Source: Hordeum vulgare subsp. vulgare (Eukaryota > Streptophyta > Magnoliopsida > Poales > Poaceae). From it: a DNA stretch of 64,000 nt. A program made the translations under genes and the position numbers. Position 1 is the stretch's first letter. Every line of letters begins with the position of its first letter. Below are positions 1 through 11,807 of the stretch, piece by piece. The stretch covers positions 504,977,225 to 505,041,224 of the forward strand of contig NC_058518.1 in the NCBI RefSeq assembly GCF_904849725.1, in the 5' to 3' direction. A model generated the notes under the pieces. The model made no database searches. It was given only the letters and a program-made list of their open reading frames with translations, and was not told where the DNA came from.

Positions 1-1
1 T

Positions 2-421
2 GCGCGCCGGGCGGCCATCACGAACCACTACTACCTCGACCTCACGCCGGAGCAGCGGATGAATCCCCGCTGGCATCCCGATAACCAGCATACTTGGGAC
101 GCCTTCTTCATCAATCGGCGTGAGAGGGCGCTCGCCAGGTATGAGGAGGACGGTCTGCCTCCTGGGAACTTCCACGAGGCCGGCCGTCGGCTATGGTGGT
201 ACGGCCGGACTCTGCAGAGCGTCATGGACTACATCACGGCCGGCGATATCCCCCGCCTGCGCTACCCTCAGTTCGAGCCACGAGCGCCGCCCGACGACAG
301 CGACGACAGCAGCGACGACGACGGCGGCAACTTAGAAGGCGACGACTACCAGTACAACGACGACAGCGGCTATGAAGACTACGAGTATGCATATTATACG
401 CCTAGGCAGGAGTATGACTAA
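2..421 (+). CDS. C-terminal part of an unrecognised protein with an acidic, Tyr-rich tail
   Basis: An open frame runs from the window edge (base 2) to a stop at 419-421, about 139 residues, so the true start lies outside; the first ATG in view is at 59. The first two thirds look globular and rich in Trp, Arg and aromatic residues. The last third is almost entirely Asp, Glu, Ser and Tyr. I do not recognise the family. It ends only about 45 bases before a CACTA fragment and converges tail to tail with that element's transposase. It could be a second gene of that CACTA or an unrelated host or transposon gene. No intron signal is needed within the visible part. Confidence 0.45.
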   Translation, partial: ARRAAITNHYYLDLTPEQRMNPRWHPDNQHTWDAFFINRRERALARYEEDGLPPGNFHEAGRRLWWYGRTLQSVMDYITAGDIPRLRYPQFEPRAPPDDSDDSSDDDGGNLEGDDYQYNDDSGYEDYEYAYYTPRQEYD

Positions 422-464
422 ATCACTCCAAAATTCATGTATCATCAGTGGTATCTCGAATCAT

Positions 465-2893
465 TCGAAAATGGACACCAAACACATCACGGGTAATATA
501 ATTCACATGATCCATTCAACAAAGTTTGGTGCAATAAATTATTACACATCATTTCTTCCCTTGTGTCCCTGCTTGCTTACGATTGTGCCGTATCCATGGA
601 GCATCCTCATCATTTAACTTAATGCTTGGGTCGGTGTTCACTTTGAAGGGCGGAATTTCAGCAAACATATTATAATCTTCTGACATGTCTGTCTTGTCCT
701 CCACTCCCACGATGTTTCTTTTCCCTGAAAGAACAATGTGGCGCTTTGGATCATCGCATGATGTACTGATCGTTTTCTTATCTTTCCGTTTCCTCGGTTT
801 GCTACTCATGTCCTTCACATAGAAAACCTGAGCGACATCTTTCGCTAGGACGAATGGTTCGTCAAGGTAACCAAGATTGTTGAAATCCACCATTGTCATT
901 CCGTATTGCTGGTCCACCTTTACTCCACCTCCTGTTAGCTTGAACCATTTGCACCGGAACAAAGGGACCTTAAAGGAGGGTCCATAGTCAAGTTCCCATA
1001 TCTCCTCTATGTAACCATAATATGTGACCTCTTGCCCATTCTCGGTTGCTGCATCAAAGCGGACACCACTGTTTTGGTTGGTGCTCTTTTTATCTTGGGC
1101 GATCGTGTAAAATGTATTCCCATTTATCTCGTACCCTTGGAAAGTCGTTATAGTCGAAGATGGTGTCTTGGCCAACATGTACAGCTGATCTACAACATCA
1201 TTGTCATTCATTAAATGTTTTCTCAACCAACTACCGAAAGTCTCCATGTGGGCCTTCCTAATCCAGGATTCAGGCTTCCCCGGGTTGTCCGAGCGTAAAA
1301 TATTCTTGTGTTTCTCAAAGTACGGAGCCACCAAGATGGAATTGGTCAGTACAGTGTGGTGTGCTTCAGTCAGAGAATGGCCGTCCATACATATCGTTGA
1401 TTTCCTTCCGATCGTGCCTTTTCCACTTAGTCTCCCCTCGTGCCGCGATCGAGGAAGACCAATCGGCTTAAGGTCAGGAACAAAGTCAACACAAAACTCA
1501 ATTACCTCCTCATTTCCATAGCCCTTGGCGATGCTTCCTTCTGGCCTAGCACGGTTACGAACATATTTCTTTAATACTCCCATGAACCTCTCGAAGGGGA
1601 ACATATTGTGTAGAAATACAGGACCGAGAACGAAAATCTCTTCGACTAGGTGAACCAGGAGGTGCGTCATAATATTGAAGAAGGATGGCGGGAACACCAG
1701 CTCGAAACTGACAAGACATTGGATCACATCGTTCTGTAACCGTGGTAGAACTTCTGGATTGATTACCTTCTGAGAGATTGCATTGAGGAATGCACATAGC
1801 TTCACAATGGCTACTCGAACATTTTCCGGCAGGAGCCCCCTCAAAGCAATCGGAAGCAATTGCGTCATAATCACGTGGCAGTCGTGAGACTTCAGGTTTT
1901 GGAACTTTTTCTCCGCCATGTTTATTATTCCCTTTATATTGGACGAGAATCCAGACGGGACCTTCATACTGCTCAGGCATTCAAAAAAGATGACCTTCTC
2001 TTCTTTGGTCAGAGCGTAGCTGGCACGACCTTGAAACCATTCCGGATGCCGGTCATCAGGGTCTTTCAAACGTTGCTGGTCCTGCCGTGCTTCCTTTGTA
2101 TCATTTGTCTTCCCATACACGCCCAAGAAGCTTAGGAGGTTCACGCAAATATTCTTCGTAACGTGCATCACGTCGATTGCAGAGCGGACTTCTAGGACTT
2201 TCCAATATTCTAGCTCCCAGAATATAGATTTCTTCTTCCACATGGCTGCGTGCCCGTCAGCTCCCTTCGGAACTGATTGTCCGCCTGGACCCTTTCCAAA
2301 GATGACTTTCAAATCCTTGACCATATCAAATACCTCAGCACCAGTGCGTTCCGCAGGCTTCGGCCGGTGATCTGCCTTGCCGTTGTAATGCTTGCCTTTC
2401 TTTCTTACTGGATGAATTTTCGGAAGAAATCGACGATGCCCAAGGTACACGTTCTTCTTACAATTTGGCAAATGTACACTTTCAGTCTCATGTAAGCAGT
2501 GCGTGCATGCATTGTATCCCTTATTTGACAGTCCCGAAAGGTTACTAAGAGCAGGCCAATCGTTGATGGTTACGAAAAGCAACGCTCGTAGGTCAAATTC
2601 CTCTTCTTTGTGCTCATCCCACACACGGACACCAGGTCTGCCCCACAGCTGTAAAAGTTCATCAACTAATGGCCTTAGGTACACATCGATGTCGTTGCCG
2701 GGTTGCTTCGGACCTTGGATGAGCACTGGCATCATAATGAACTTCCGCTTCATGCACAACCAAGGAGGAAGGTTGTAGATGCATAGAGTCACGGGCCAGG
2801 TGCTATGGCTGGAGCTCTGCTCGCCAAAAGGATTCATGCCATCTGTACTTAGACCAAATCTTATGTTCCTTGCGTCAGCTGCAAAATCTTTGA
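465..2893 (-). mobile_element. CACTA element fragment (copy 'A'), transposase 3' half only
   Basis: This stretch matches bases 22142-24553 in the left arm (and its mirror in the right arm) with about a dozen substitutions and one 6-base indel. It therefore belongs to the same CACTA family but is a distinct copy. Homology starts at a TCGAAAATGG block at 465 and stops at 2893, inside the transposase frame. No terminal inverted repeat is present at either end. Its orientation is the one expected if it were the continuation of the CACTA whose inner terminus lies at 26156. Confidence 0.8.
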
Positions 2894-3014
2894 TGCAAAG
2901 TCCTTGATATGGCATTGCTGGGATCAGATTATCAGCCACTATCAGGATATCACACCATGGTCCCATCTTGATTTTCTCAATGGAATTAATCAAGACCTTT
3001 TGTGTCTTGGACAT
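549..3014 (-). pseudogene. Truncated TNP2 transposase fused in frame to copia-2 sequence
   Basis: The frame carries the distal part of a CACTA TNP2 transposase: the Transposase_21 region with the STDGMNPF and NDWPAL blocks, then the DUF4218-like and DUF4216-like regions, ending at the normal stop. The N-terminal third is missing. About 40 residues of copia-2 sequence, from an ATG at 3012-3014, replace it across the breakpoint at 2894-2898. The fused frame is open by chance, since both parts happen to be in phase. Relative to the arm copies I see Gly for Ala after ARNIRF, a two-residue insertion after LLQLWG, and a few single changes. It is probably non-functional, as the transposase-associated N-terminal domain is gone. 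Confidence 0.75.
2894..2898. other. Outer rearrangement breakpoint with 5-base filler
   Basis: To the left, bases 2881-2893 match the CACTA transposase (compare 24553-24565). To the right, bases 2899-2910 match the copia-2 sequence that ends the right arm at 50652. The five bases between, TGCAA, match neither parent at that point. This is the look of an end-joined junction. Confidence 0.7.
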
Positions 3015-6000
3015 ATCCGAGGATATTCCTTACACCAACCATTATACCTTTTATTGGGGATTGCACTCTCAATAAATTGCCAAAAAATATAGTGTCAGGC
3101 CTGACTTACTTTGCAATATATATGAGTGCTCCGATGGTACTCATGTCCATTATCACTTCACCATCTCCCATGGACTTGTGTCCCATGTCAAGTATAATAT
3201 GGCCATATGTGTCTCTGATAAGATATATCCATATTGAACGTTTTCAATATTTCCAGATATATAAAGACTGTCATACATTTATTCCTGAGGGATTTTGCTA
3301 AAGCTATAAACTTAGCATCATTTGGTTTGACCCAAATATCCATCTCAAAATGATTGTGTGTATTTAATATGTCTTGTATAGACATTGATGATAAGATCAT
3401 CCACATCAATAATAAGATGTAAATCCAATTCATGATATCTTCATGAATACACATCAACAATCATCAGTATTAGAGTAATCCTTGTCAAGGAGTAACTCAC
3501 TTAGTCGGTTGTACCACACAACTCTCCGACATCTTCAGAGTCATAGGATGACTTCTGAAGCTTCACACATGTTGCGATTTATCATTGGATTCAGAATACT
3601 AAGCCATTTCATGACTTCAATATATATATCCAAACTGAATGATCCATGTGAGTATGTAGCCATTACATACATCAACTCTATGGATTTGTACTGTCAATTC
3701 AGTATCGAAACATAATTCCACTCATACCGAGAAGGTATGCTACATCATAACTGATGTCGGGTCTCTGCGGAAACCCATGTGCTACAAGCCTCGCTTTCTC
3801 ACCACCTCATCTATTTCGTTTGTGAACGAAAAATCACTTCTCTTCACTATGGAAGATACTTATGAGGAGCAGGTTTTACTATGGTAAACACCTCTCTTTT
3901 GATGAGCGAGTGCTACTCTTCTTAATTGCTTCCTTTCATTTGAACCAATATAAGTGTCAACAACACTTTTCATGGATTTTGGTTCAGGGCCCAAAAGGAT
4001 TTCTGCAATTCTCAAGAAGAAATTTATGTCGACATTTGTAGACTTTCAATATATGATTTTCTTGAGTCGATATGATTTGTGGAATTCTCGTTATGCCTCT
4101 TAACTCCTTATGATTTCCCACAACAATGGAGTCAAGGTGTTTCGATGTCCCAGCACCATAAAAATGGGTGCACATCGGTGCTGGGCTATGGATGACGCGC
4201 GTCCATCAGGTGTGTCATTCAACATAAGGTTGAATCACATTTACTGATTGAGGAGACCATTTCCTCTATTTCCGCGAAAACATATGAGAACTTAATCCCA
4301 TGTGACCAGAATTCTCCCCCTCTTGCCCTCATGTGGGGATACGAGTGGTTATTAGGTACCTCCACTCGTTCTGGTACGAAAATTCAGTGACACCTTTTCC
4401 ATCACTAAATGTATATGGCAGATTATTTGCAATATGTTGCAAATTCTCATAATCTGAATCTCTAGTTCAGATTCTCAAGTACGTGGACAAAATGTCTATG
4501 CCATTTCTTTTGCATTTCGTGGCATTCTCTGCGGTACATTTCTCCCCCTAATGCCAGAAAATATCCTCATTGCAAAAGGAATCAGCGTACGAGCTGCAAA
4601 TAACTCCCTCGCTAGGGTTAAGGTATTTGACGGATTAACAATGATACCACAGTTATTCCTCACATAGATCCCAAATATATGTGAAGGCTGTAATGTACAC
4701 TGGGATGGTGATATCGGTGTGCAACCGAATTATCGCAGATGGGAAATACTTCACTGATTTCCACGTACAGACCGTAAGGGGATAGGGTATTAAATGCATT
4801 TGATCTCATTTAGACCAAATATGTGGCATGTGAGTCCGCATGTTACCAACAACAAAATGTTGGATCATCACAATTCTGTAGCAATGGCCATGCAACTTGA
4901 CTCTTTTTGACAAGAGATCTAGCTACACCATTCTGGGTAGGTACACGACGTACTGAATATGACCATGAATTTCTCGTGAATCAAATTCAACGATATTTCC
5001 ATTCCGATGGAATTATCCCATGCATATGCTCCAAACTCGTCAATTTGAGCACTTAATTCAGTAAACACATGGTTTTGTGTGGATTATACACACCTAAGGC
5101 CATCTTCTAGATGTGTCTATGAATACAATGAAGTACCAAAATAACCCAGCCAATGGTTGAATAGTTTGCATCATTCTTGAATCCGTTCAAGAATAATGAG
5201 TGTCCCATTCAAATTTTAAGGTGAGAGTGCCTTAAAATTAATTCCTCTATGGCACATGTAGTGCACATAAATCTTTCGATTGTTAGGAATATTGCAACTT
5301 TGTTGTGGCCAACAGAATTATCAATAATTTTTCTAATCGTCCTCATACCAGACAGGTAAAGGAGGAAAAATTATTGTGTACGCAACAATATTATGTATGA
5401 ATTCTTCATACACTCAGTTCCTCACAGCTATCATGTCCCGTGGACAAGATGTTGCAAATTATACCACCTATAATAGTTCAATTATAGGCTAATGATATAT
5501 TGGGATAACTAGGAGACTACATAAGATCTCCAAAATATCTTGGGAATGTCATTCCACAAGCATATCATTAATGTAGAGGAGTGCATTCTCCTTCTACTGC
5601 ACCAGAATATTTTCTGGTTGTCCATTTGAAGTAGAACTTCAAACTTCTCCCATTTAACTCATTTGCCTTTTCCAATGGGTCGGTGACATGATTCAACCCA
5701 AAACATGGTAGTTTGGTAATCATTAGTACGATATTTCGTACAACCACCTCTTTGAAAAACTTGGGAGTTGTCATTGTGATCATTTATTTAAATGACACAT
5801 TCCTTTGTGAGATATACACTCCATTTCAGCTTGTCTCTTTTTCCACTTTACTTTCAACTCCTAGTGGTTCTCTAACCACATATTTGTTTAGTACTAAAAG
5901 CACTAACACAAATTGAAGGTAATGATATTGCACCCATTGGGGTGTACCAGATGATCTTCACAAGAAGGTCATCATATTTTTACCCTGAAATGAAGATGGT

Positions 6001-9000
6001 ATTTCTTTTACCATCATAGGAGGATGTAAAGTGCAGTAAGGACATACAATCAGATCAAGATCTGAGACTGCCTTATCACGTAATCTCAACTAAGTGTTGA
6101 TTTATAGACAACAAAATTATAAGCATCAATGGGCATGAAGTCCTTAATACAAATGAATACTCATTCGAGTGATGCTTATGAGAACATATCTCTCCTTAAG
6201 GTGGTATCAAAAGGGCAAATGGATATTCATCATCCATTAAATAGTTGGTTTTAGAACCAAGACATTGCGATGTCACATAAATGCAAATTTGCACATTTCA
6301 GGCATTTATAAAATAGCCATGACATTCTGTGCGGGTGGAATTTCTATGGCGACAAGGCCACGGGTCGACAAAATCATTAATGTCAATGACCTATTTTCAA
6401 TAGTTACTTCCACCTTATGTCATCACATCGCATTTCCTTTCGAAAAAGGTCATCCATATATTGCATGAAATGCTCATGCATTAATTTACCTTCAATAAAT
6501 TAAGGACAATGAAAATGCTATGGCTAAGCATAATCATGATCATGGTGATTTTTAGTGACTTATGACGAAGTCCTCACAAGAAGATAATCATCACAATATG
6601 ATGTAGTTCTTCAAATTGAAGGTATGGTAACCTCATAAAGAATAAATCTTTAATTCCCATAAAACACAGAGGTAATCAACCACCTAGTGGTGCCTCACTC
6701 TTATGTATATTTTATTCAATCATAGCCCCTACACAACCTTATGTTATTTAAAACACATGAAGGTAATTACCACGAAGTGGCATAAACCTCTCAGTTGTGC
6801 ATGAAATTTAATTCATTGCTACGACTACATCTCATAAGTTGTGTACTCATCGAAGGTAATCACCAAAATATGCAAGTCTTTTGCATAATTATCTTCATAG
6901 CATAATATGTAGCATATCCGCTACTAATGCCTTGGATTCCTCTCTTGATGGAGCATGTGACACTGTAGTCACAACCAATGACAAATGCTATGAAATTAAC
7001 AAATATTTGGAAAAACATCATGAAGGTAGGCACCAACGGTGTAGGCCTCATAATGATTATGTCAAAAAAATTATGCCTTTAATTTGCTTTGAACACATGG
7101 AGATAATCACTACTGAGTAGTGTATGCCTCATTCTTATGGAGCTTCTCACAACCTTATGTTTTAAAATACATTGAAGATAATCACCACATGGTGGTGTAG
7201 ACCTCGCAGTTGTGAACGAAATTTAATTCGTTGCCACAAAGGCAATCCATAAGTTGTGTGCAAAATTGAAGGTAGTCATTATGTCTAAACGACATAATAT
7301 AGACCTCTCAATAACATTGAGTAATCTGCAATTAAGCAGTAGGTACCATTTATCGATTCCGTGTGACAAATGTAAATTTGACATAACGTGGCAGTGTCAA
7401 ACAGTTCACTACCTCATGTTTTCCAAATTTGCAAGCAAATTCCATATTCTATATGAATAATGGAATTAACATATTGCTTTGCAAAGTATTACTCATGTAA
7501 TACAAATAAATACAAAAGTATTAACATACTTGTGCAATATATATGAGGACTTGGAGCCTCAAACAGTCATTTTACACGATGTAAAATGATGCATAATCAA
7601 CTATTATGCAATTCTGCAAGACCTTGTAGTCTATCATGTATATTTGCTCTGAATGCTCGGGGCATAAAATGCAAATACCAATAACCATATGGTTAAAGTG
7701 CTGAAAAACAGCAAACGAGAGGGCTAAACTACAAGGAGATAGATATCTGATGGCTAAACGATAGCCAAGGAGATAGATATCTCCTTCCCCGTGCGGTTAC
7801 AAATCCTGAAGGGGAATTTCCACTAACTGCCGCCGATGGCCTATAGACCAAGGCCATCTCGACGAATGGTGCCACCTGACGTGTACCAGCCATTTGCCAC
7901 TACCGAGAGGTCGCGACCATGAGCGCCCGCTTCTACACTGGAGCGCATCGATTTACACAACTAACTTCGCATGGTCGCTTTGTCTTGGCGCGGTCATGTC
8001 TAGATGTAGACGCCATTGCGCTGCAACGGAGCCGAGGGTCATGGCTGAAGGACGCCGATGCGAATCCGTTATTGATGCGTACGAGTACCAAGTAGTGTGC
8101 TGCTCTTGATTGCTCCGTGTCAGGCCGTCTTGGTGAAGATCTTCCAGTCCTCTTTTGGAGTGGCACACGCTCAATCCGAGCGATTCATACATGCATCATA
8201 GAAGAATAGAAATTGCACAATACTGATTAGTAGATGTTAACTGTATGAGCAACTTTCTCCTAATCAATTTATCATACATATGCATGCAAGCGGATGAATC
8301 CATGTTTTTGCTGTGGTTGTGCCCCAACCATCGGTTCTTCTTTGCGTGTTCCTGATTCACCGAAGAAATCTTCTTGCTTCATCAGTATGAAAACCCATCA
8401 AATTATGAAATTGGGGTGTTTAATCGCAAGAAGACAAATAAACTAGCATTGTCCTGATTGATTTCCTGTGAGGCAAAAAGGAAATTGCTCTCCGTTCTAG
8501 AAACACACGATCAGTGAGTCGCTGATGCTAATCAGAGAATGAAAATCAAATTGGCCTTCTCCTCATCGATTTCTTCAATGAACGTGCATGCCTTTGCATG
8601 CTTCTCTTTGCCGTAGACGCAATGATGGGTCCTGGGCTGAGCGCCGCTGCAGGGGGGCCATCAGCGTGCCATGCACCGGAGGTTGATCCTTCTTTCATGT
8701 GTGTGCTGATCCGATGAAGAGATTCATGCATGCTATTCACGAAAATACAATTATTAGATTGCTAATCTTAATCATAAAAAAACAAAGGTTAGCGCTTTGT
8801 GATGGATTTCTCTTTATGGATGCATGTCTGTCCTTGACGAGGACGTCCTAATAGCGTCCATTAGCGATCAATTTCCAAGGTCTGTTCTTTGTCTTGGAGG
8901 ACGAGTATTTGCCGGGCTGCGGAGACTCCAGTTCCTTCCTGAATGACTTCTTCTGGTTCATCTCCACGTAGCAATTGATCCATTTCGTCACGCTCATGCG

Positions 9001-9294
9001 CCGCCGTCTTCTGTGGCCGGAGCACAACCTTCACACGTCTCGCGTCTGTGTAACCGCCGTCACGAACTTTCCTTTCTCTAGCCAGCCATAGAGACTATGT
9101 GCTGATAACGTATTGTAGAATGAAAGCAAAGAGACAAATAAAGAGTCTAAATGATCCACTAGTTTCATTGCAATGTGGGACACCCATTTATATACAAGAT
9201 GAAGGGGTGTGTTGGAGAGACACATTTTCTTCAACAGACACCTCCTGGAAGGCATCCCTCCCATACAATTGATCACATGTTTTATTTCTCAACA
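2899..9294 (-). mobile_element. copia-2, left-arm copy, lacking its 3' end
   Basis: This is the mirror image of the complete element at 44257-51488. Its 5' LTR (9111-9294) is intact, but the element stops at the breakpoint at 2899. The last 0.84 kb, including the polypurine tract and 3' LTR, is therefore absent. Coding sequence is heavily decayed: integrase remnants near 4650-4950, the RT box near 3385-3415 and RNase H near 2990-3160. All other sequence here is AT-rich and holds no intact frame. Confidence 0.9.
9111..9294 (-). repeat. 5' LTR of copia-2 (left copy)
   Basis: The LTR is 184 bases. On the minus strand it opens TGTTGAG and closes CTACAATA. It is followed inward by the CGTTATCAGCAC primer-site-like sequence (9099-9110). 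Confidence 0.9.
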
Positions 9295-9639
9295 GGGATG
9301 ACCCGAAGTTTGAGCCGGATTTAAAATGTCATGGTGTAGATGCTCTGGATGCAGACTTTTTGGTGGACCTACAGGGATCAAGATTTGGCCAGAACCAGTT
9401 GTAGATGCTCCAGGGCAACAGAAACGACGGCTCCTTTGGGCGGAGGAGCACTGTTTGCCTGCTGATGCAGCGGTTCTCGTGGCCACTCGCAAGTGCTTCT
9501 ACAGTTCCACAAAAAAGACGGCAGCGAAGTGATGGCTGAATTCGGTCCAGTCCGGTGCCGCCTCGGGCCGGAGCTTCGCATCTCTTCTACTACGTGACTG
9601 GCGGCAGCGCGCCTACAGAACCAGGTTCTGAACCTCGGG

Positions 9640-10383
9640 CTAAAAAAACTCTGACATGTGCAAGAACAGCTCGTCGAGTTGACCCTCGAGCTCCATGTCA
9701 ACCCCGAGGCCTCCACCAGGCGCCGCGTAGCCGTAGCTCCCGGTAAGCTGGCACCAGGAGCTCGCCGGCGAGGAGGGGAAGGAAAACGGAGTCACGGGCT
9801 CTGCCGGCAACTGAACCCCTTCCGGCGCCGCGGCCGGCGGGCTCTGCTGCTCCTGGCCGAAGGCAGCAGGCGGCGGCAGCTGCTGCTCCGTGCCGCCCAG
9901 GACCGCGGCCCCGGCGCAGGTGTGCGCGCCCACGTACACGACGTCGAAGAGCAGCGGGTCGGCCGTCGCGCGCTGCACCTGCTTGGTGGCGGCGCAGCCC
10001 TGCGTGTGCCGGTGCGTGCACCGGAAGTAGGACCTCGGGTACGTGGCGCCGAGGATGCCCTTCTGGCCGTACTTCCTCCAGCTCATCCCGTCGTCGAGTG
10101 GCCCGAGGTCCTGCATTGAGGCCACCCGCACCTGCGTGCGCACCTTCGCCGCTGCCGCCTTCCTGCCGCTCCTGAGCTGGCCGTTCACGCCCGCCCTGGC
10201 GCCGGCATTGCGGCCACGGCCGGCGAGGCGCACGGCCCGGTCGACGGACGCGGCCAGCGCGGAGCAGAGCTCCCTGGCGGCGCCGGGCGCGCCCTGGTCG
10301 CCGTCGACGCGCGCCTCCAGCTCCCTCGCCATGGCCAGCAGCCCGTCTAGCTCCGTCGCCAGCGTGGCCGCCGCGTCCTCCAT
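9640..10383 (-). CDS. Group III WRKY transcription factor, left copy
   Basis: The protein is identical to the right-arm gene at 43168-43911 (247 residues), transcribed away from the palindrome centre. WRKYGQK is followed by the C-X7-C-X23-H-X-C zinc ligands. The frame can be extended upstream to a GTG at 10410, but the ATG at 10383 is the plausible start. The neighbours are the 3' LTR of copia-1 upstream (10779-11115) and the 5' LTR of copia-2 downstream (9111-9294), so the gene sits alone in a 1.5 kb non-repeat island. Nothing in the coding region is broken, so both copies should be expressible. Confidence 0.92.
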   Translation of the reverse strand: MEDAAATLATELDGLLAMARELEARVDGDQGAPGAARELCSALAASVDRAVRLAGRGRNAGARAGVNGQLRSGRKAAAAKVRTQVRVASMQDLGPLDDGMSWRKYGQKGILGATYPRSYFRCTHRHTQGCAATKQVQRATADPLLFDVVYVGAHTCAGAAVLGGTEQQLPPPAAFGQEQQSPPAAAPEGVQLPAEPVTPFSFPSSPASSWCQLTGSYGYAAPGGGLGVDMELEGQLDELFLHMSEFF

Positions 10384-10553
10384 GCCCGGCCCTCCGTTCA
10401 GCGCACGCACCTAGCTAACCGATCGATCAGTGGCGCCCGACGAGACCGTGAGCGCGCGTGCTTTGCGGGTCTCACTCTCACACTCACTCTTGTGAATTGT
10501 GATGATCGATGATGACTGATGAGCTTGGTAGCGACTGGGGAAGGAGGAGGAAT

Positions 10554-10559
10554 CTTATA
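10554..10559 (-). promoter_or_regulatory. TATA box of left WRKY gene
   Basis: On the minus strand the sequence is TATAAG, about 170 bases before the ATG, followed by a CT/CA-rich leader. A W-box core (TTGAC on one strand) lies about 85 bases further upstream at 10644-10648. Confidence 0.55.
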
Positions 10560-10778
10560 GTGCCAGACCAAGTAGTTAAGCGCTGAGCACTGTTGGTGCC
10601 TTGGTGGCCTGAATCATTGATCTGTAGTTAAGCGAGGTTCCGGTTGACTGAAGACCGGAGAAAAGCTGGAGACTTTGAAATCGAGAAAGAAGAGAAGAAG
10701 ACCAAAACTGTAGTGCACTCGGGCAACCTCTTGTGGCAACAACGACACTGCACCGAACAGTCCAATAAATACTGCTCC

Positions 10779-11115
10779 TGTTACCCCTCAACTCTAGCCG
10801 CCGGACAGGAAAGAATTCAGTTCGCGGGCGGGAGGAGAAGCTGTGATGTTTTGTGAAGCGCATTCACTGCTATTTTTCAGTTCCTCTTTTATTCCTCTGT
10901 TGAACGAAAAAAATCGGATCCAGGCATCTCCTTTTACTGGATCGTGCCATCCCACGATCGGGAGCGCGCGTTTGCCGCTAGCTACAGCCCCGGGAGTGCA
11001 CAGACCGCGTCCTCGGACGCTAACTGAAAAAATAAGTGGCGAAACTGAATCCTAACACTACTTGACCGACTATCAACAACCTGTCGGTCCTGTCATGCTA
11101 TGTTATTAGCTAACA
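10779..11115 (-). repeat. 3' LTR of copia-1 (left copy)
   Basis: The LTR is 337 bases with perfect TGTTA...TAACA ends. The polypurine tract (TTAGGGGGAGAT on the minus strand) abuts it at 11116-11127. Confidence 0.88.
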
Positions 11116-11146
11116 ATCTCCCCCTAAGCTAGACATGACAGAAAGA

Positions 11147-11807
11147 CTAAATTGCGATCATGCCAATGCACGCACGAAGCTCGTGAAACCGCGTGCGTCC
11201 AAAAGACTTTGTGAAAATGTCTGTCAGCTGATTGCCTATGGCGATGTGCTCCACCATGATCTTCCCCTCTTCAACACACCTTCGGGTGAAGGGAAATCGC
11301 ACGTCGATGTGCTTGCTGCGGTCATGGAAAACGGGGTTCCTGCACAGCTGGATGGTGACGGCGGACTTGTTGTCGATGAACATGGTGACGGCGCCGGCGA
11401 CTTCCTTCAGCAGATCACCCAAGAGCTGGCTGAGCCAGATCATCTGGCATGCTGCAGTCGTTGCAGCCACAAATTCTGCTTCACACGAGGACAAGGCGGC
11501 GATCTTCTGCTTCTGTGATTGCCAAGTGATCGGTGCCCCTCCCAGGAAGAAGAGGTTGCCCGAAGTGCTCTTGCGGTAGTCGACGTCGCCGGCCATGTAC
11601 GAGTCGCTGTATCCAATGAGTTTGCCATCGCTTCCCCTGACATACCTGCAGCCGTACTTGCGGGTGCCTGCGATGTAGCGCAGCAGGTGCTTGAGAGCAG
11701 CGAAGTGGGTTGTGGCTGACGCCTCCATGAACCGGCTGACATACCCTACTGCAAAGGTGATGTGAGGCCGCGTGTGGGTGAGGTAGCGAAGCCCGCCGAT
11801 GAGGGTG
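11147..11807 (-). pseudogene. copia-1 RNase H, left copy
   Basis: Same sequence as 41744-42404. It holds a copia RNase H domain with the YSDSYMAGD, SSCEAEF and HIDVRFPF blocks, ending at a natural stop. It is cut off from its reverse transcriptase by the solo LTR. Confidence 0.9.

Noticed and set aside
9658..10119. Opposite-strand 153-residue frame over the WRKY gene
   Set aside because: It is due to high GC at third positions; it has Arg/Ala/Gly-rich composition, no motif and no conservation signal.
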